A DNA stretch of 64,000 nt, taken from Labia minor. Lineage: Eukaryota > Arthropoda > Insecta > Dermaptera > Spongiphoridae. The position numbers were made by a program, and so were the translations under genes. The notes beneath the pieces were generated by a model. It was not told the DNA's origin. It saw only the letters and a program-made list of their open reading frames with translations, and made no database searches. The first letter of the stretch is position 1. Each line of letters opens with the position of its first letter. This document shows positions 1-12,252 of this stretch, piece by piece. The stretch covers positions 25,104,720 through 25,168,719 of the forward strand of contig OY720346.1 in the NCBI GenBank assembly GCA_963082975.1, given 5' to 3'.

Positions 1-412
1 ATTGGGAAAAAATCACTCGAAATGCAATTAAACAAAATAATTGAAAAGTTAGGCTAAGCAGACGTCTTAAATATTATAAGAGATTCGGCAATTGCAATTA
101 CAGATAGCGAGGAAAAATTAATGGAGGTTTGAAATTAATAGTGATAAGAAAAAATATTTAGTGACAAAGAGGAACAGTATTAACATACAAAATCTTAATA
201 TACAATTTAAATCGAGGTATCAATCGGGAAACGCCTGTTATCATGCAGTAAAGAGGCTTATCTCATCAAAATTATTATCAAAGGGAATCAAGACCATGGA
301 CGCATAGGAAGGGACGTAAGAGAGATAGGACAAGGGCTCAGGATAGGGACATTTGGAGAAATGTGGCCAAGAACTTTCGACTATCTTTGAGCTATATAAA
401 TAGATAGATATA
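1..412 (+). mobile_element. LINE (non-LTR retrotransposon) 3' fragment, decayed
   Basis: The + strand carries pieces of the same LINE family that is better preserved at 20494-21525. Recognisable parts are the segment after the reverse transcriptase active site, the stretch encoding the Q-S-G-N-A-C-Y-Y/H-A motif near 220-245, and the family's last codons ending in a CCAAGAACTTTCGA-like segment near 368-381. The copy closes with the short ATAG-rich tail typical of this family, near 402-412. The middle of the 3' domain is missing and the frame is broken, so this is a dead copy. It may begin upstream of the window. Confidence 0.7.
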
Positions 413-565
413 ACATATACAATAATAATATATATAATTAATTTACTGATTAAATTAAAATATATTTTAAATAAGAACACAAAAAGAAATGAATGTTTTA
501 TGTAATATACTGATTGAAACAAAATGGATGAAAACCTTTTACTACTTTTAACCAAATACGATGTA

Positions 566-636
566 CCACTCGGGGGTACAGGGGGCGGAGCCCCCGTCCA
601 GCTGTGAAGAGCGCCGAAGGCGCTCTGACCAGCTGG
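566..636. repeat. GC-rich double-hairpin segment
   Basis: Two hairpins follow each other in an otherwise AT-rich stretch. The first is at 581-595: a 6-bp perfect stem GGGGGC/GCCCCC with loop GGA. The second is at 598-636: an outer 7-bp stem CCAGCTG/CAGCTGG, a 3x3 internal loop (TGA/GAC) and an inner 8-bp stem AGAGCGCC/GGCGCTCT with loop GAA. No open reading frame uses it. It could be the structured end of an unknown mobile element. I do not recognise the family. Confidence 0.6.
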
Positions 637-3576
637 TTTTATTAAAATATATAAAAAATTTAAAAAAATACTTATTTTAATCTTTTTGGTTACCTGATTT
701 TAAATTAAAATATTAATAATTATTATCTTATTACTGGATTTTTAAAGCCATTTGAGTCTAATATCGATTTCAGCTTCAAGATTTAATTATAGGTTTATTT
801 TAATTTATCAACTGGATTTATACAATTTTGACTTTAGTAAATTTTGAACTCTTGTTCAGAACATTTTTGATTGATAGACGATTAATTTTATTTATTTATT
901 TTAAAATGATCAGTAATAATAATTTTTGCTAGGTGTATAAAAATAATTAATTTTACAAATCACATAAATTCTCTTTCATGCGATATGTCATATATTCATT
1001 TCCCTATGACACTGAATCGAATACTAATGTGAAATTATAATTAATTTCGCCACGAGTTTCAATTGTCTGATGATGAATTCACTAAACGTCTACCAGATTG
1101 ATATCTTTCTGGCATATGTATTCATAGAAATCAAAAATTTAATTAAGTTAACGTTTAAAGTGATCAATATTTCTTTGATAATACCTGCCTGTATAGGCTT
1201 ATATATTTCCTTTAATAACTAAAAGTGGATTTTAAGAATACTTTTTACAGGTAATTTCGACAAGAATATAATAATTTTATTTTTAAAAATGAATTTTTAT
1301 GCTAATTAACTTTTATATAATATTCTATACTTAAGATTGGGAGACAGAACGTCTGTCTTTCAAGGATTTTGTTAAGCAAATTTTTCCCTTGCATAGGTCT
1401 ATGCGCCTCAAGGTCCACCTAGCCTACCTGTTTCAAATTAGGAAGCCACTTGAAATTAAAAGTAACGGCCTGCGCGCAAGAACTATCAAGATCAAGGTTG
1501 AGAGAATGCGTTGTACTGATCTTACAAAACATCTACCCGCTTAAGCAGCAATCGGCTTGTTTAGCGCTGTTCTTTTATAAATTACTTTTTTTTATAATAT
1601 TCTATTCTTAAAGCAAAAGTCCTAGTTCAGATAGAGAGGAACACTTGTCGTTATTTTATGCAAACGAAAAAATGGCTAAATAAAGTTTGTTTGCATGCAT
1701 GAGGGATATTTCATTACCTCTGAGTATAAAACATCAGGTATATTCCCACCATTATTAAAAAAGCTAATTATTTGACTTACATATTATATTCTTTATCCAA
1801 CAAATCATGAGAGTGTCTGGCAATTTTTATTTTCATGTTAGACAAATAAAGGCAAAATCTTTTATTGCTTTATTTACTAACAATTTTCACTTTATTCTTC
1901 ACCTTGTTCTGTTAATATCATATTTTTTCTTCTTTTGTTTATAATTTATCAAAATTTTACATTGATTTTACTTCTCTGATTAAACAAAACATCTACGAAT
2001 CCCTAAGCTTAAAATCCTAAGGGTTGAAAGATTTTATTCATTTATATCCTTCATCATAACTTGTTATATATGGATTAACACTCGAAAATGTAAAGGGATT
2101 TATATAATTGGTATATCAAAATGATTGTCAGTCTTATTTATATATTTTATATCATATATCATAAAAATATCTTTATTCTTTTTTCAAAAAGAAATCACAT
2201 CTATTAATAAAAGTATCTTTGTTTGTATATAGGTTTATTTAAAATTTATGGAAAGAAAAAGTATCGTGAGTTGAAATTGGTTATAAGTGCTGCGTGTTTT
2301 TGAAATTTCACTTACTTTTTTATGACCTTCATCTAAGTTTGTTGATGTTGCTGATGTTTCGTGCACAACTCCCTTGATATATAAGATTAATTCCTAAGCT
2401 TTTGAATTTAAAGATTTTACTGTTATAAAAGTTATAAAGCAGCTAATATATTAAACAATTCTTAAGCAACTTCATATAAGATATTACATCAAACAATCAT
2501 CCTTGATAAGAACAAATAGAAATTTTGAAAGTACAATATTTGAACGACTAGAGAATCCTCCCTCGCGAAAATTCTTTTAATTCACTTTTTAAAAGCTTCT
2601 AAACTGAAGTATGATGGTTGTGACTCACTAAAGATTCATTATTGAAGTTTCTTTTTTTGATACAGTTCATATGATTTCCTAAGACTTATGCCTTTGATGA
2701 TTCTGCAGTATTTTCATGAAATAATCATTTTTTCATTATTTCATTTTATTGACATGATTTATTGAAATTAAGGATTAATAATTGACCAACTGTCGGACTG
2801 AATAATCGAAGGCTTCCAAAAATATGTACTAGAATTATTCTATATATTATTTATGAAATCCCTCATCTCTACTGGCAGTTACAATTGACAAGATCAGAGG
2901 ATTTTTTCCAGTTAATTACAAGGGAGCTCTCATACCATTGGAGTAAGTGACTCATTGGTTTTAAATTGCATAGAATAAAAGATGGGGATTGTAATTAATA
3001 ACTCTTCTTAATATCACAATTAAACTAATAAGTCTTTACTTCAGTAATTTTAATATAATCCCTTAATTTCTTTTCTTAATGAAAAAATAAATGAAGGAGG
3101 TATGAAGGAATTAGGAGAGAATAAATATGATGGAGGGAGCTAAGTTTATAGGCTGTTGGAGAAACTTTCGAGTTCATTAGGGTAACAATCAGAGATAGAT
3201 AAATAGAAAGTAAAATGATAGATCATCATCTTAAAAATGATTTGATTAATTTCATATTAAAATGAACATTTCTATTTATTTAGTATATATGATATAATAC
3301 CATTGACTTTTTTTACCACTAAAGATAACACTTATCGTTCATATTATAGACCATCAGGCTCTCAATTTTAGCTGTTACTGTTTCGCTTCCACTTAACTTA
3401 CCTCCTGATATGGTGTGAGAGTGTTTTAGCCAGAGATATCATAAGGCACAAATGGTTTCTGCAGCTAAGCCACTTTATAAGTACGAATTAATAAATAATC
3501 TTTCTATAAGACATTTGAGAATTTGTAAAGAGGTACTCCTTTACAGGAAAGCATTTGTTAAATTATGAATTGCTTT
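637..3576. other. AT-rich non-coding stretch, no gene seen
   Basis: There are no long ORFs and no recognised domain. A GC-richer patch at about 1330-1560 includes two short palindromes (AGACAG/CTGTCT near 1342 and GCATAG/CTATGC near 1392) but shows no sustained reading frame. Confidence 0.5.
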
Positions 3577-3808
3577 TTAACACACTATGAGCGGGGCGGG
3601 GACTGCTACTTATAAGCGGGGCGGGTATTTATACCCGTTGCCATTTATATGAGGGATATATATTAGTTATCGTTTAAAATAAGTAATTTTAATGACACAA
3701 GGGAAAATATATATTATATAAGTGGCAACGGGTATAAATACCCGCCCCGCTTATAAGTGGCAGTCCCTGCAACGGGTACAAATACCCGCCCCGCTCATAG
3801 TGTGTTAA
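3577..3808. mobile_element. TTAA-flanked miniature inverted-repeat element, GC-rich ends
   Basis: A 224-bp body (3581-3804) is flanked on both sides by TTAA. The ends are perfect inverted repeats CACACTATGAGCGGGGCGGG. A second inverted block (GCGGGGCGGGTATTTATACC and its complement) sits further in. The right arm carries about 19 bp (TATTTGTACCCGTTGCAGG on the complementary strand) that the left arm lacks, so the arms are not symmetrical. TTAA duplication and CAC-starting ends are known from piggyBac-type elements, so I infer a non-autonomous piggyBac-like element. It has no transposase. Confidence 0.75.
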
Positions 3809-5704
3809 TATAGGTAATTCAATCGACATTATTGTTATTATGTCTTTTTATCATGGATGGAATATAATATGAAAATTTTTTTCCATTGAAGAATTTTATT
3901 TTATTTTTCGTTCATTTACATCACTTATTTGTAAAATATGTTAACTTCAGCTGAAAACTAACAGAATTAGTTAATAAATGATTTACTCCCACTTGAAAAA
4001 CACTCATTATTTTATTGTTGTTGTGAAATTTAAGCAAAAATATTGTATGTATATACTTATAATTTTATTAATATATTCAATACTCATAGGTGCTGAATAT
4101 ATCATTTTTATACTAAACAATTCTAATTTAATTAAACATTTGAAAATATTTAATAATTTCGATTAATTAATTTAAGTTAATATAATTATATAAACATGTG
4201 TTATATTTTACATACACTTGTTTATTCTAGTTGGCTACTAATAACAACACTCGTGGGATTGTATATTTTAATTTATATGCTCCCAGTATAATATTTTAAC
4301 ATCCCTCGTGCATTGAAGATTTCTCCAAGTTCTCTATTTTTGTTTTTCTCCCACCTGTTCTTATTCATTATACGTTCATGACTCATAAAACAACCATTCC
4401 GAGTATCTTACCCATTTATGTGTGGTGCCCTGGCTTCAGGTCTTTGTCTTCAATGTATAATCACTTGGTCCTTCTTTATTTATAAGCGGTTAGGGACTCT
4501 TACTTACCTTCAGCTGAATTATACAGTTTGCGGTCTTTGAACATTTTAACCTAATTTATAAATACAATCTTAAAGTCCTAAAATGTTGAATAAAAACTTG
4601 AATTACTTGGTTTAATTTAAACTTATAAGAATAATATTGTTTGGTTTTTTGCTTAATTATTTATAACAATTTTTATAAATCAGAAAAATAACTAATGATA
4701 ATATAAATATGTACAATACAACATTATATAATATTATTAAACAGCTATTGTACAAGACTATCAATTAAGAATTAATTAATATAGGTATATGTTTAAAACG
4801 TGTTAAGATCTTTAAGTTTTCTGAAATCAAATTTTTTTTAAATAAAAATACTTGGAAATTCAAAGAAGTTTTTATCATATGATTTTCTCTATTTATGAAA
4901 TAAATTATAAAAAAAAAATTGAACAAACATTTTGTGAGGAGAATACAAAACGTTTATGCAATTTTCGAAAAATTAATGCAAGACTGCGCACTCACGTAGC
5001 TTAGAAGAAACTCGTATCCTGAAATTTGAAAGAGGGCTTTTATATATATTATAAAATAAAAAAATTATATTATATTATATTTATTAAATTGATATGTACA
5101 CACTGCCACTGGAAACTATAAAGCATAATTACCGTATAATTTCAATTGTATTAAAAATAGTACTAATAATTAAATAACCCGTTTTATAGGAAAACATGAT
5201 TACTTCCGAGTTCTTGTTTTAAAAAATACAAAAATTCACTTTTCTCAAAGTAATAAAAAATATAATACAAGTAAATTTGTTTAAATATTTATTTGAGCCT
5301 TTTAGTTTATTCAACTTAAATATTTGCTTTGTATAGAGACACTATTTAAAAGATTGGTTGGTTGGTTGGTTGCATAAACTAAAGGTGCAAAGGCCTTTAA
5401 AAGAATTAAACGAGAATTAAATTAATTCAACGAGACAAATTACAGTCATTTTTCTCTAGAGTCACTTGAAATAATTTCCTTATTTATTTTTATTATAAAA
5501 AAATGTATATTTTTTATATTAACTTTATTTAATAACATTTATTTGTATAGTATATATAAATGTATTAAAGTCTTAAAGCCTTAAATATTTTACATTCTAA
5601 ACAAATCCCACACTAAATTCCATTCCATTCTCCCCTCGATTAATAACATCATTCCATCATTCCATTTGTATATTTAATAATAAAGTACACAAATATAATA
5701 TATA
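3809..5704. other. AT-rich non-coding stretch
   Basis: No gene is supported. The stretch holds a short (GGTT)n run near 5353-5371 and AT-rich runs. The 62-codon ORF at 3978-4166 is low-complexity I/L/N-rich sequence expected by chance in such composition. Confidence 0.5.
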
Positions 5705-6317
5705 TTAAGGGGATCTTTTCTTGCTCCTCCCTGTCTTTCTGTTATTTAAAAGACCTTAAAAATATTATACTATTGAGTTTTAGAATAACATATGTAATAA
5801 CTTTTGAATTTCATATATAGGGAAATTTTATATATATACATATATATATATATGTATATATATAAAATTGGTAAAAAACATGAATACTTCGAAAATACTC
5901 TTATATATCGTTTAATAATATATTTTTTTTTATTTCAAAAAGTTAATTCCTTATAAAATAACTTTTTGTTTTATTTAGTTATAAATAAATTTATTATTAT
6001 AAAAAATAATAAATTTTAATAATTTGTTTGGATAGAGAGTTGCATAGGCTTTTATTCTAAAAAAAAATTATCTATAATTTAAGTGTAATCCTAAGGTAAA
6101 GTACTTAGAGAGTGGAGTTCAAAGGTTACCAACTTTTTAAAAAGTAAAAAATATTTATAATTAGATAATAATAAAATGTATTAAAATATAAATGTTTGAA
6201 ATCTCGAAATAGGAAATTGACTTAACCAAATCTAATATATTATCAAACAAAATCTCAAATTTTTTAAAAGAATAGTAAAAATTTATAACAGGGAGGAGCA
6301 AGAAAAGATCCCCTTAA
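5705..6317. mobile_element. TTAA-flanked element with 26-bp perfect inverted ends
   Basis: The 605-bp body (5709-6313) begins GGGGATCTTTTCTTGCTCC and ends with the exact reverse complement; the match runs 26 bp. TTAA flanks both ends. The interior is AT-rich with no coding ORF and includes a TA-repeat palindrome near 5827-5864. The TTAA target and G-rich ends suggest a second, unrelated non-autonomous piggyBac-like family, different from the element at 3577-3808. Confidence 0.75.
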
Positions 6318-6557
6318 TTAAAACTATCATTCAATATATTTGAATATTTTCTATTATATAATATCGGATGCCGTGAATGAAGATAATGTATTCCTCATAC
6401 TATCTTTTTATGAATGAACCGATTGATCAATGTTATATAATTTGGAGGGGTTAATCATTTTTGCGATGATAATTTTTATAATAAAAAAGATACTTTATTT
6501 ATTTTTTTTTAGGTGAGACAGGGGTGAGACAGAGACAGGGAGTTTGAAAATATGAGA

Positions 6558-6995
6558 TTAATCCTCAAAAGGGAGAGTTTTTGGGGCGGTGGCGTTGAGT
6601 TTCGACGCAGCCGCACTATAAGGGTATAGAAGGGCCGAAGGGCATGGGGAATGTTGTGAGTACGATAGAGAGAGAGAGAGAGAGAGGGCTCGAGAGAGTG
6701 AGAGAGGTTGGCTGGCTGGCTGTAAAATCAATAGCCGTCCGTTTTTGGTGGTTGTCTTGAGTTGGTTCAGTCGCAGCTCGGCTCTTGAGCCAGGCGCACA
6801 TTCCATCGGCATTGCCCCATTCACGTAGTATGCGTTAAAAGTGAAACGGTGCTGGTCAGTGGCCGGGTGATAGTGCGGTTCCAGTGGCACCACGCTTAAG
6901 TCAATTAGGGTGAGGGGCATGCAACCCCAGGGGTAATCACCAACGAGACACCAACCCCTTGTCCTAGGGAAGCCAACCAGGTGAGCATAAAACAA
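6558..6995 (-). CDS. Possible unrecognised exon, GC-richer than surroundings
   Basis: A 145-codon open frame lies in a patch clearly richer in G+C than its neighbours. The part at about 6740-6930 has varied, codon-like composition (for example PLEPHYHPATDQHRFTFNAY and ECAPGSRAELRLNQL). The last third is low complexity (Ser/Leu repeats) from a (GA)n run at 6668-6688. I recognise no family. It may be an exon of a - strand gene, since a CCCTAG that could act as an acceptor precedes GACAAGG near 6966, but I see no convincing donor. The alternative is a promoter or untranslated region; a TATAAGGGTATA stretch lies on the + strand at 6616-6627. Confidence 0.3.
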   Translation of the reverse strand: MFYAHLVGFPRTRGWCLVGDYPWGCMPLTLIDLSVVPLEPHYHPATDQHRFTFNAYYVNGAMPMECAPGSRAELRLNQLKTTTKNGRLLILQPASQPLSLSRALSLSLSLSYSQHSPCPSALLYPYSAAASKLNATAPKTLPFED

Positions 6996-6999
6996 ATTT

Positions 7000-7478
7000 G
7001 GCTCGTGTCAAATTTATACTCATCCTACTTTATTATAATCCAAAAATTCCCGGTCAATCATGTCTTCATAATTTTTTTTTATATCAATATTTTTCTATAT
7101 TTTTACCATTAATATATACTATTTTTATCAATTTTAAATATCAATGATTTGAAAAAAAGTAATATTTATTATAAAAACAGATAGTAAAGAAAATATTAAT
7201 TTAACAGGAAATGTTTTAATTAATTTATATCAAATCATATAAATCATATAAAAAAATGCTACATATACAAAAATATACATGTGCTTTAATTAAAAATGAT
7301 TAAACAAATTAGTGACAGTATTAGTTAAAGATTATAATCATTTTTAAAAACAATTAACATATAATTAATATATATTAATAACCATTAACAGGTTTATATT
7401 ATTATGATATTAAATTAAAATACATGGGTACCTTTTCTACTCATTATTAATAATAATGCTTTTATTTACAATATTATT

Positions 7479-7510
<32 letters not shown>

Positions 7511-10500
7511 ATTTTGACTATTTATGTAATTATAATTAATATATATATATGTTTGGATAAATATTAAAAACCAAAATAAACCCATTATTAAGATATTCAT
7601 GAAAATAATCAAATCAAATAAACCTATTCATTAACAATTGAAAGAAGGCACCGGCCGCAAAGGGAGGAAGATTTTCTGTATATATATTTGAATTACAGTA
7701 AACATTACCAAATAAATATAAAATAAAATTAATTCAAATTGAAATATATTGAAGATTTAAAAAAACTATTACCTTTCTACAAATTAACACTAATTTATAA
7801 ATTTTAGTGAAGATTAAATAATTGTTTCTTTTTTAATATTTTCTTCTTAATCAGGTAATAGAACGATTCAATAAGTGAATATTTAATGTATAATAAGAAT
7901 AATGAGATTTTAATCGTATATTAAATATTGTCTGTTAAACAATTAATATTTTAAAATAATTGTTTCAAGATATTAGTCAAAATAATTTGGTAATATCATT
8001 TATTTAAAGAAATTGATTAATTAATTAAATAAATTAGTAAATTTACTATTATATTATTTTTTTGAAATTAAATTAAAATAAATAATAAATTTAGTTAGTT
8101 AATTAAATATGTTTATATATATTAAATAAAATATAAATAAATAATATATAATAAAAATGATAGCTTTATATTATAGTGCTAAATCTGTAATTAATTAGTA
8201 AATTTCGGATAAGATGAAAGAGTCATAAAGATAAAGTTTAATATAGTAATTAAAATTATTTTTCATATTTTTTAATTTAATTATATTAAAAAAATAATTA
8301 AATTATATTAAATAATAATATTAATAATATGAATAAGTCTCCAATGATAAATGAGGATTTGAAAAAAATCCAGTTGTGATTTTGAAGTGTTTTAGTTATA
8401 GATGTTTTGAATATATATACTCAGTTTAGATATTTAATCTAAATAATTAATTCAACTTTTGTAGAACTAAACAATCACCTGAGAACCTTGGTAAATTAGC
8501 TGGAGTGTCTCCACTCGACTATCTCGCAATTTGAATTGGATTAAATAACATAATATATTATATTTAAATTAAATTTAATTAATTATAAATTATAAATAAT
8601 AAATATTAAATCAGCGCATGTTTGGCTTTTTGTTGATGGCACCATGGCACGTGTTGGCGCGTGAGATTTGCAGTGTTAAAAAATTAATTCTGGTACTTTC
8701 AACAATTCAATCAAGCTGAAATTCTATATATAGCAGTTTTATACAATTATTAATCATGTGAAAAATTATCAAACATATATCTTTAACTTTACGGTCACTT
8801 TAGAGGAAAAAAAATCAAAACGTTGTAGGTAATGACCCTCTTACGGTTGAGCTACATTTCTCAAAAGTTGATAGAAAACTACGAATTTTGAATAATGCCC
8901 ATGTACCAAATTTCATCATTCTAGCTCAAACCGTTTTTCCGTAATCTTGGTTACATATACACACACACACAGACATTTTTCTCAACCCTAGTGAAAATGA
9001 CTCAGGAACCTTCAAAACGTATAAAAACATCAAAATCTCAACATCGAAAATTTTCGTGATCTTAATACTATCTCTTACGAGATAGTAAAAATAAAATTGA
9101 TTGAAACAGCTCTCTTCCATTATATATAAATTGAAAAAGGATCAAAGACTAATGTTATTTTATTTAATTATAATTAAAATTTATTTTCCTTTTCAAACTT
9201 TCATATTAAAATACACTGAGCCGCTTGATACTTAAAAAAATATAGAATAAATAAATAATATTCTTGTCATATATAACTCTTTTGGCGACATTGTACAATT
9301 AGATTTTTTACCTTAACTCATTAAAAACAATGTTAGAATTTTTTTTTTATATTTTTTACAATTATTTGATAAATTTTTAAAAATTATAACAAAACAAACT
9401 TAGAATATATACTAAAAAATGATAAACTGATGATAATAATATTTATATTCAAAATTGTCAGCAGAAAGTTCTTTTTCCTATACAATATATGCTAAATTCG
9501 ATAATAATTAAAAAAGATAAGATATTATGTTTTCTTAAAATCAAATAAATATGTCATTTGCTATTCTAATGTTTTTTTATTTCTTCTGTCATTTATTGAA
9601 CTTAAAATAGTTTTAGAATTCAGAAATATAAATAATTATTACCATATGATATTTCTTAATATTTATGATTAATTAATGATAATTCGTTAATAAATGAACA
9701 AAGGAGTAATTATATGTCTTGCATTTGATTTATATTACTAAATCTTCCATTCAATTTTGATTAGATAGTTTTTATTCAGTTCAACATCCTGAAACATCAT
9801 TACTTGATCGTCACAGCTCATTCATAAAATATCCTCCAAACGATACTTTGTATTTAGTACATTTTTCAACATAAATAAAAAAGCAACGAAGGATTTTTAA
9901 CACACGAGAAGTAATTACGTCATACATTACGAAGAAGAAAAAAAGGTCTATGTTTTATAGAATGAATCAATGAAGGTTTTTCTTCTATTTTCTTTAAAAT
10001 AATTTAGTCATTTATATTCATATGAATTAACTAATAATATATAAATTATTAAAAACGATTTTTCAATTAAATAGGCTATTATTTATTAATTAATGATAAT
10101 TTAATAGGCATTTATTCTTATATGAATGTATGTCATACATCTATGTCCGACAGTTAATCTTGACAGTTTACAGCTACTCTGAATTGAAAAAAGCTTGTTA
10201 CCTGTTGTGACATTAAAAGGCGATTCCCCTACTGGGATGGCCCTTTTCAATGGTGAAGTATAAGTCTACCTACATTGAAAATTGATGAATTCCACCTTAG
10301 GCGCTTGTTGGAACATCAAATAGATTAAATTTTAGATATCCGGATGATTAAGCTATCAACAAAGATTAGATGTGAAGAAAAATGATCTTAAAATGATTTC
10401 TATATTAATTTCGTGCTATTTATATTTTAAGGAACCATTTAATTTTTTCAAAACAGACGATTAAAAGTTTAATGAAAAATATTTTTTATTAAAAAAAAAT

Positions 10501-10539
10501 AAAATGAAATAGAAAGCTTTAGTAAATAATATATATTTA
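7000..10539. other. AT-rich non-coding stretch with simple repeats
   Basis: An (ATT)n run lies near 7479-7510. At about 8790-9115 a moderately complex segment with a (CA)n run near 8959-8971 looks like a decayed repeat; the 64-codon ORF there is not convincing. At 8608-8672 there is a short patch of higher G+C. No gene is supported. Confidence 0.45.
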
Positions 10540-12252
10540 TTCTAAAGTGTGTGATCTTGATCTTGATCCATTTCAATCAGCTAATTGACTTTTTTGTGAC
10601 GAGAGGTCTGGATCCAGAACTGTCTTGAACTCTCGTCTGATCATTCACCGATACTCGTGACTGTTCCTTCCCAAATATATCCCAAAAGAAAAGACATATA
10701 CATAACAAATAGAAGTACTAACTGGACTTTATTCACAGAGACATTAAATAAAAACATATCACTAGACATTCCACTTAAAAATAAACAGGATATTGACAAG
10801 GCAATTCAAAATCTCTCTAATCTCATTTGCAAAAGTGCTACAGACTGCACACCACTTACTTTCAGACAGAGTACAAATACAAGATTCCCCCTAACATAAA
10901 ACATTTCATTGACAAAAAGAAAACCCAAGACTACAATGCCAATTACATAGAGCTCCAACAATTAAGACACAATTAAAAAAACTTACAAAGGACATTAAGA
11001 GTCTTCTGGCCATCGATAAAAATCAAGGTATCCACAATTTTCTTAAAAATCTTACTCCCGACATTGATACTGACTACTCTCTTTGGAAAGTAACCAAAAA
11101 ACTTAAAAAACCGATTTCTAGAATCCCCCCTTACGTAGACAGGACAACAGTTGGGCCAGAAACGACAACGAGAAGGTGGCTACCTTTCCTAAACACTTGA
11201 CAAACGTCTTTACTCACACCCCCTCCAGACAATATCTATGAAAACTTCCAATCAATTCTAAATTTTGACACTCACTTATCCTATGACAAATTTTAAAAAA
11301 AACATCCGAAATTAAACAGTTTATACGACAGACCATTAAACCAAAAAAGGCTCCAGGAATTGACCTGTTAGATGTCCCATTAGATCTGGGGTTCCGCAGG
11401 GTCCTGGGACCTTTTATGTACCTCTTACACACGACTGTAGCCACCTTCGCCGCCCATATTGCTATACTTGCTTCACACACGGACCCAACAACTGCGTCTG
11501 CGATTCTCCAACAAATGGAGAATCGTAGCTAATGAAGAAAAGTCAGTACACGTGACATTTACACTAAATAGAGCGACCTGCCCGGCTGTTGAATTCGACA
11601 AAAAAATCCCAATTAAAAAGACAGTGAAATACTTAGGTATGCACTTAGATGAACAAGACTGACTTGGGAAATGCACATAAGGACAAAAAAAACAATTACA
11701 ATTAAAACTACACAAATTATATTGGCTGATAGGACGCAAATCTAAAATGATCCTAGACAACAAACTATTGGTATACAATATGCTGATCAAACCAATATGG
11801 ACATATGGTATTTAATTGTGGGGAACAACGAGCAATACTAATATGTCCATAAATCAGAAATTCTAAAACAAGACACTGAGGGCAATGGTCAACGTTCCAT
11901 GGTACATATCTAATAAGATAATCCATGGAGATCTCAATGTTGGAACTGTGGCGGAGGAGGTGCAGTTAAACAGCTTACGTTACCTCAACAGACTACAAAA
12001 CCATGTTAACGACAAAGCGAGACAACTTACTGGCACACAAGGACTAATCAGAAGACTAAAAAGTCTTAAACCTAACGACTTGATACACGACATACTCAAT
12101 TCTCTTTCGATTAATGGGCCGAAGGTTTGATTTAAATCAATCGCTCCATCTTCTTTACTTGTCCCTCATAATATCCCCAGTTCTTCTATTGTCTCAAATA
12201 AGGCAGATGTTGAATTAATGTATTTCATTGGAAGTTAAATAAAAAAAAAAAT
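10540..12252 (+). mobile_element. Jockey-clade LINE, 5'-truncated and decayed
   Basis: Translation on the + strand, across several frames, gives a jockey-type ORF2. It runs from the end of the endonuclease domain (ELSSDHSPILVTV near 10627-10665), through the connector (ITNRSTNWTLFTETLNK, 10700-10752) and the KAPGID start of the reverse transcriptase (11346-11363). Next come the thumb region (KKTVKYLGMHLDEQD, 11618-11662; KPIWTYGI) and the C-terminal part (VNVPWYISNKIIHGDLN, 11888-11938). It ends with an A-rich tail at about 12236-12251. Several frameshifts and stops and a missing central RT part (no YxDD segment found) show it is dead. The A tail fixes the 3' end; the 5' limit is approximate. 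Confidence 0.85.

Noticed and set aside
241-555. 104-codon - strand ORF with a membrane-like middle
   Set aside because: Runs across a LINE fragment and AT-rich DNA; I/Y/F-rich composition expected from AT bias.
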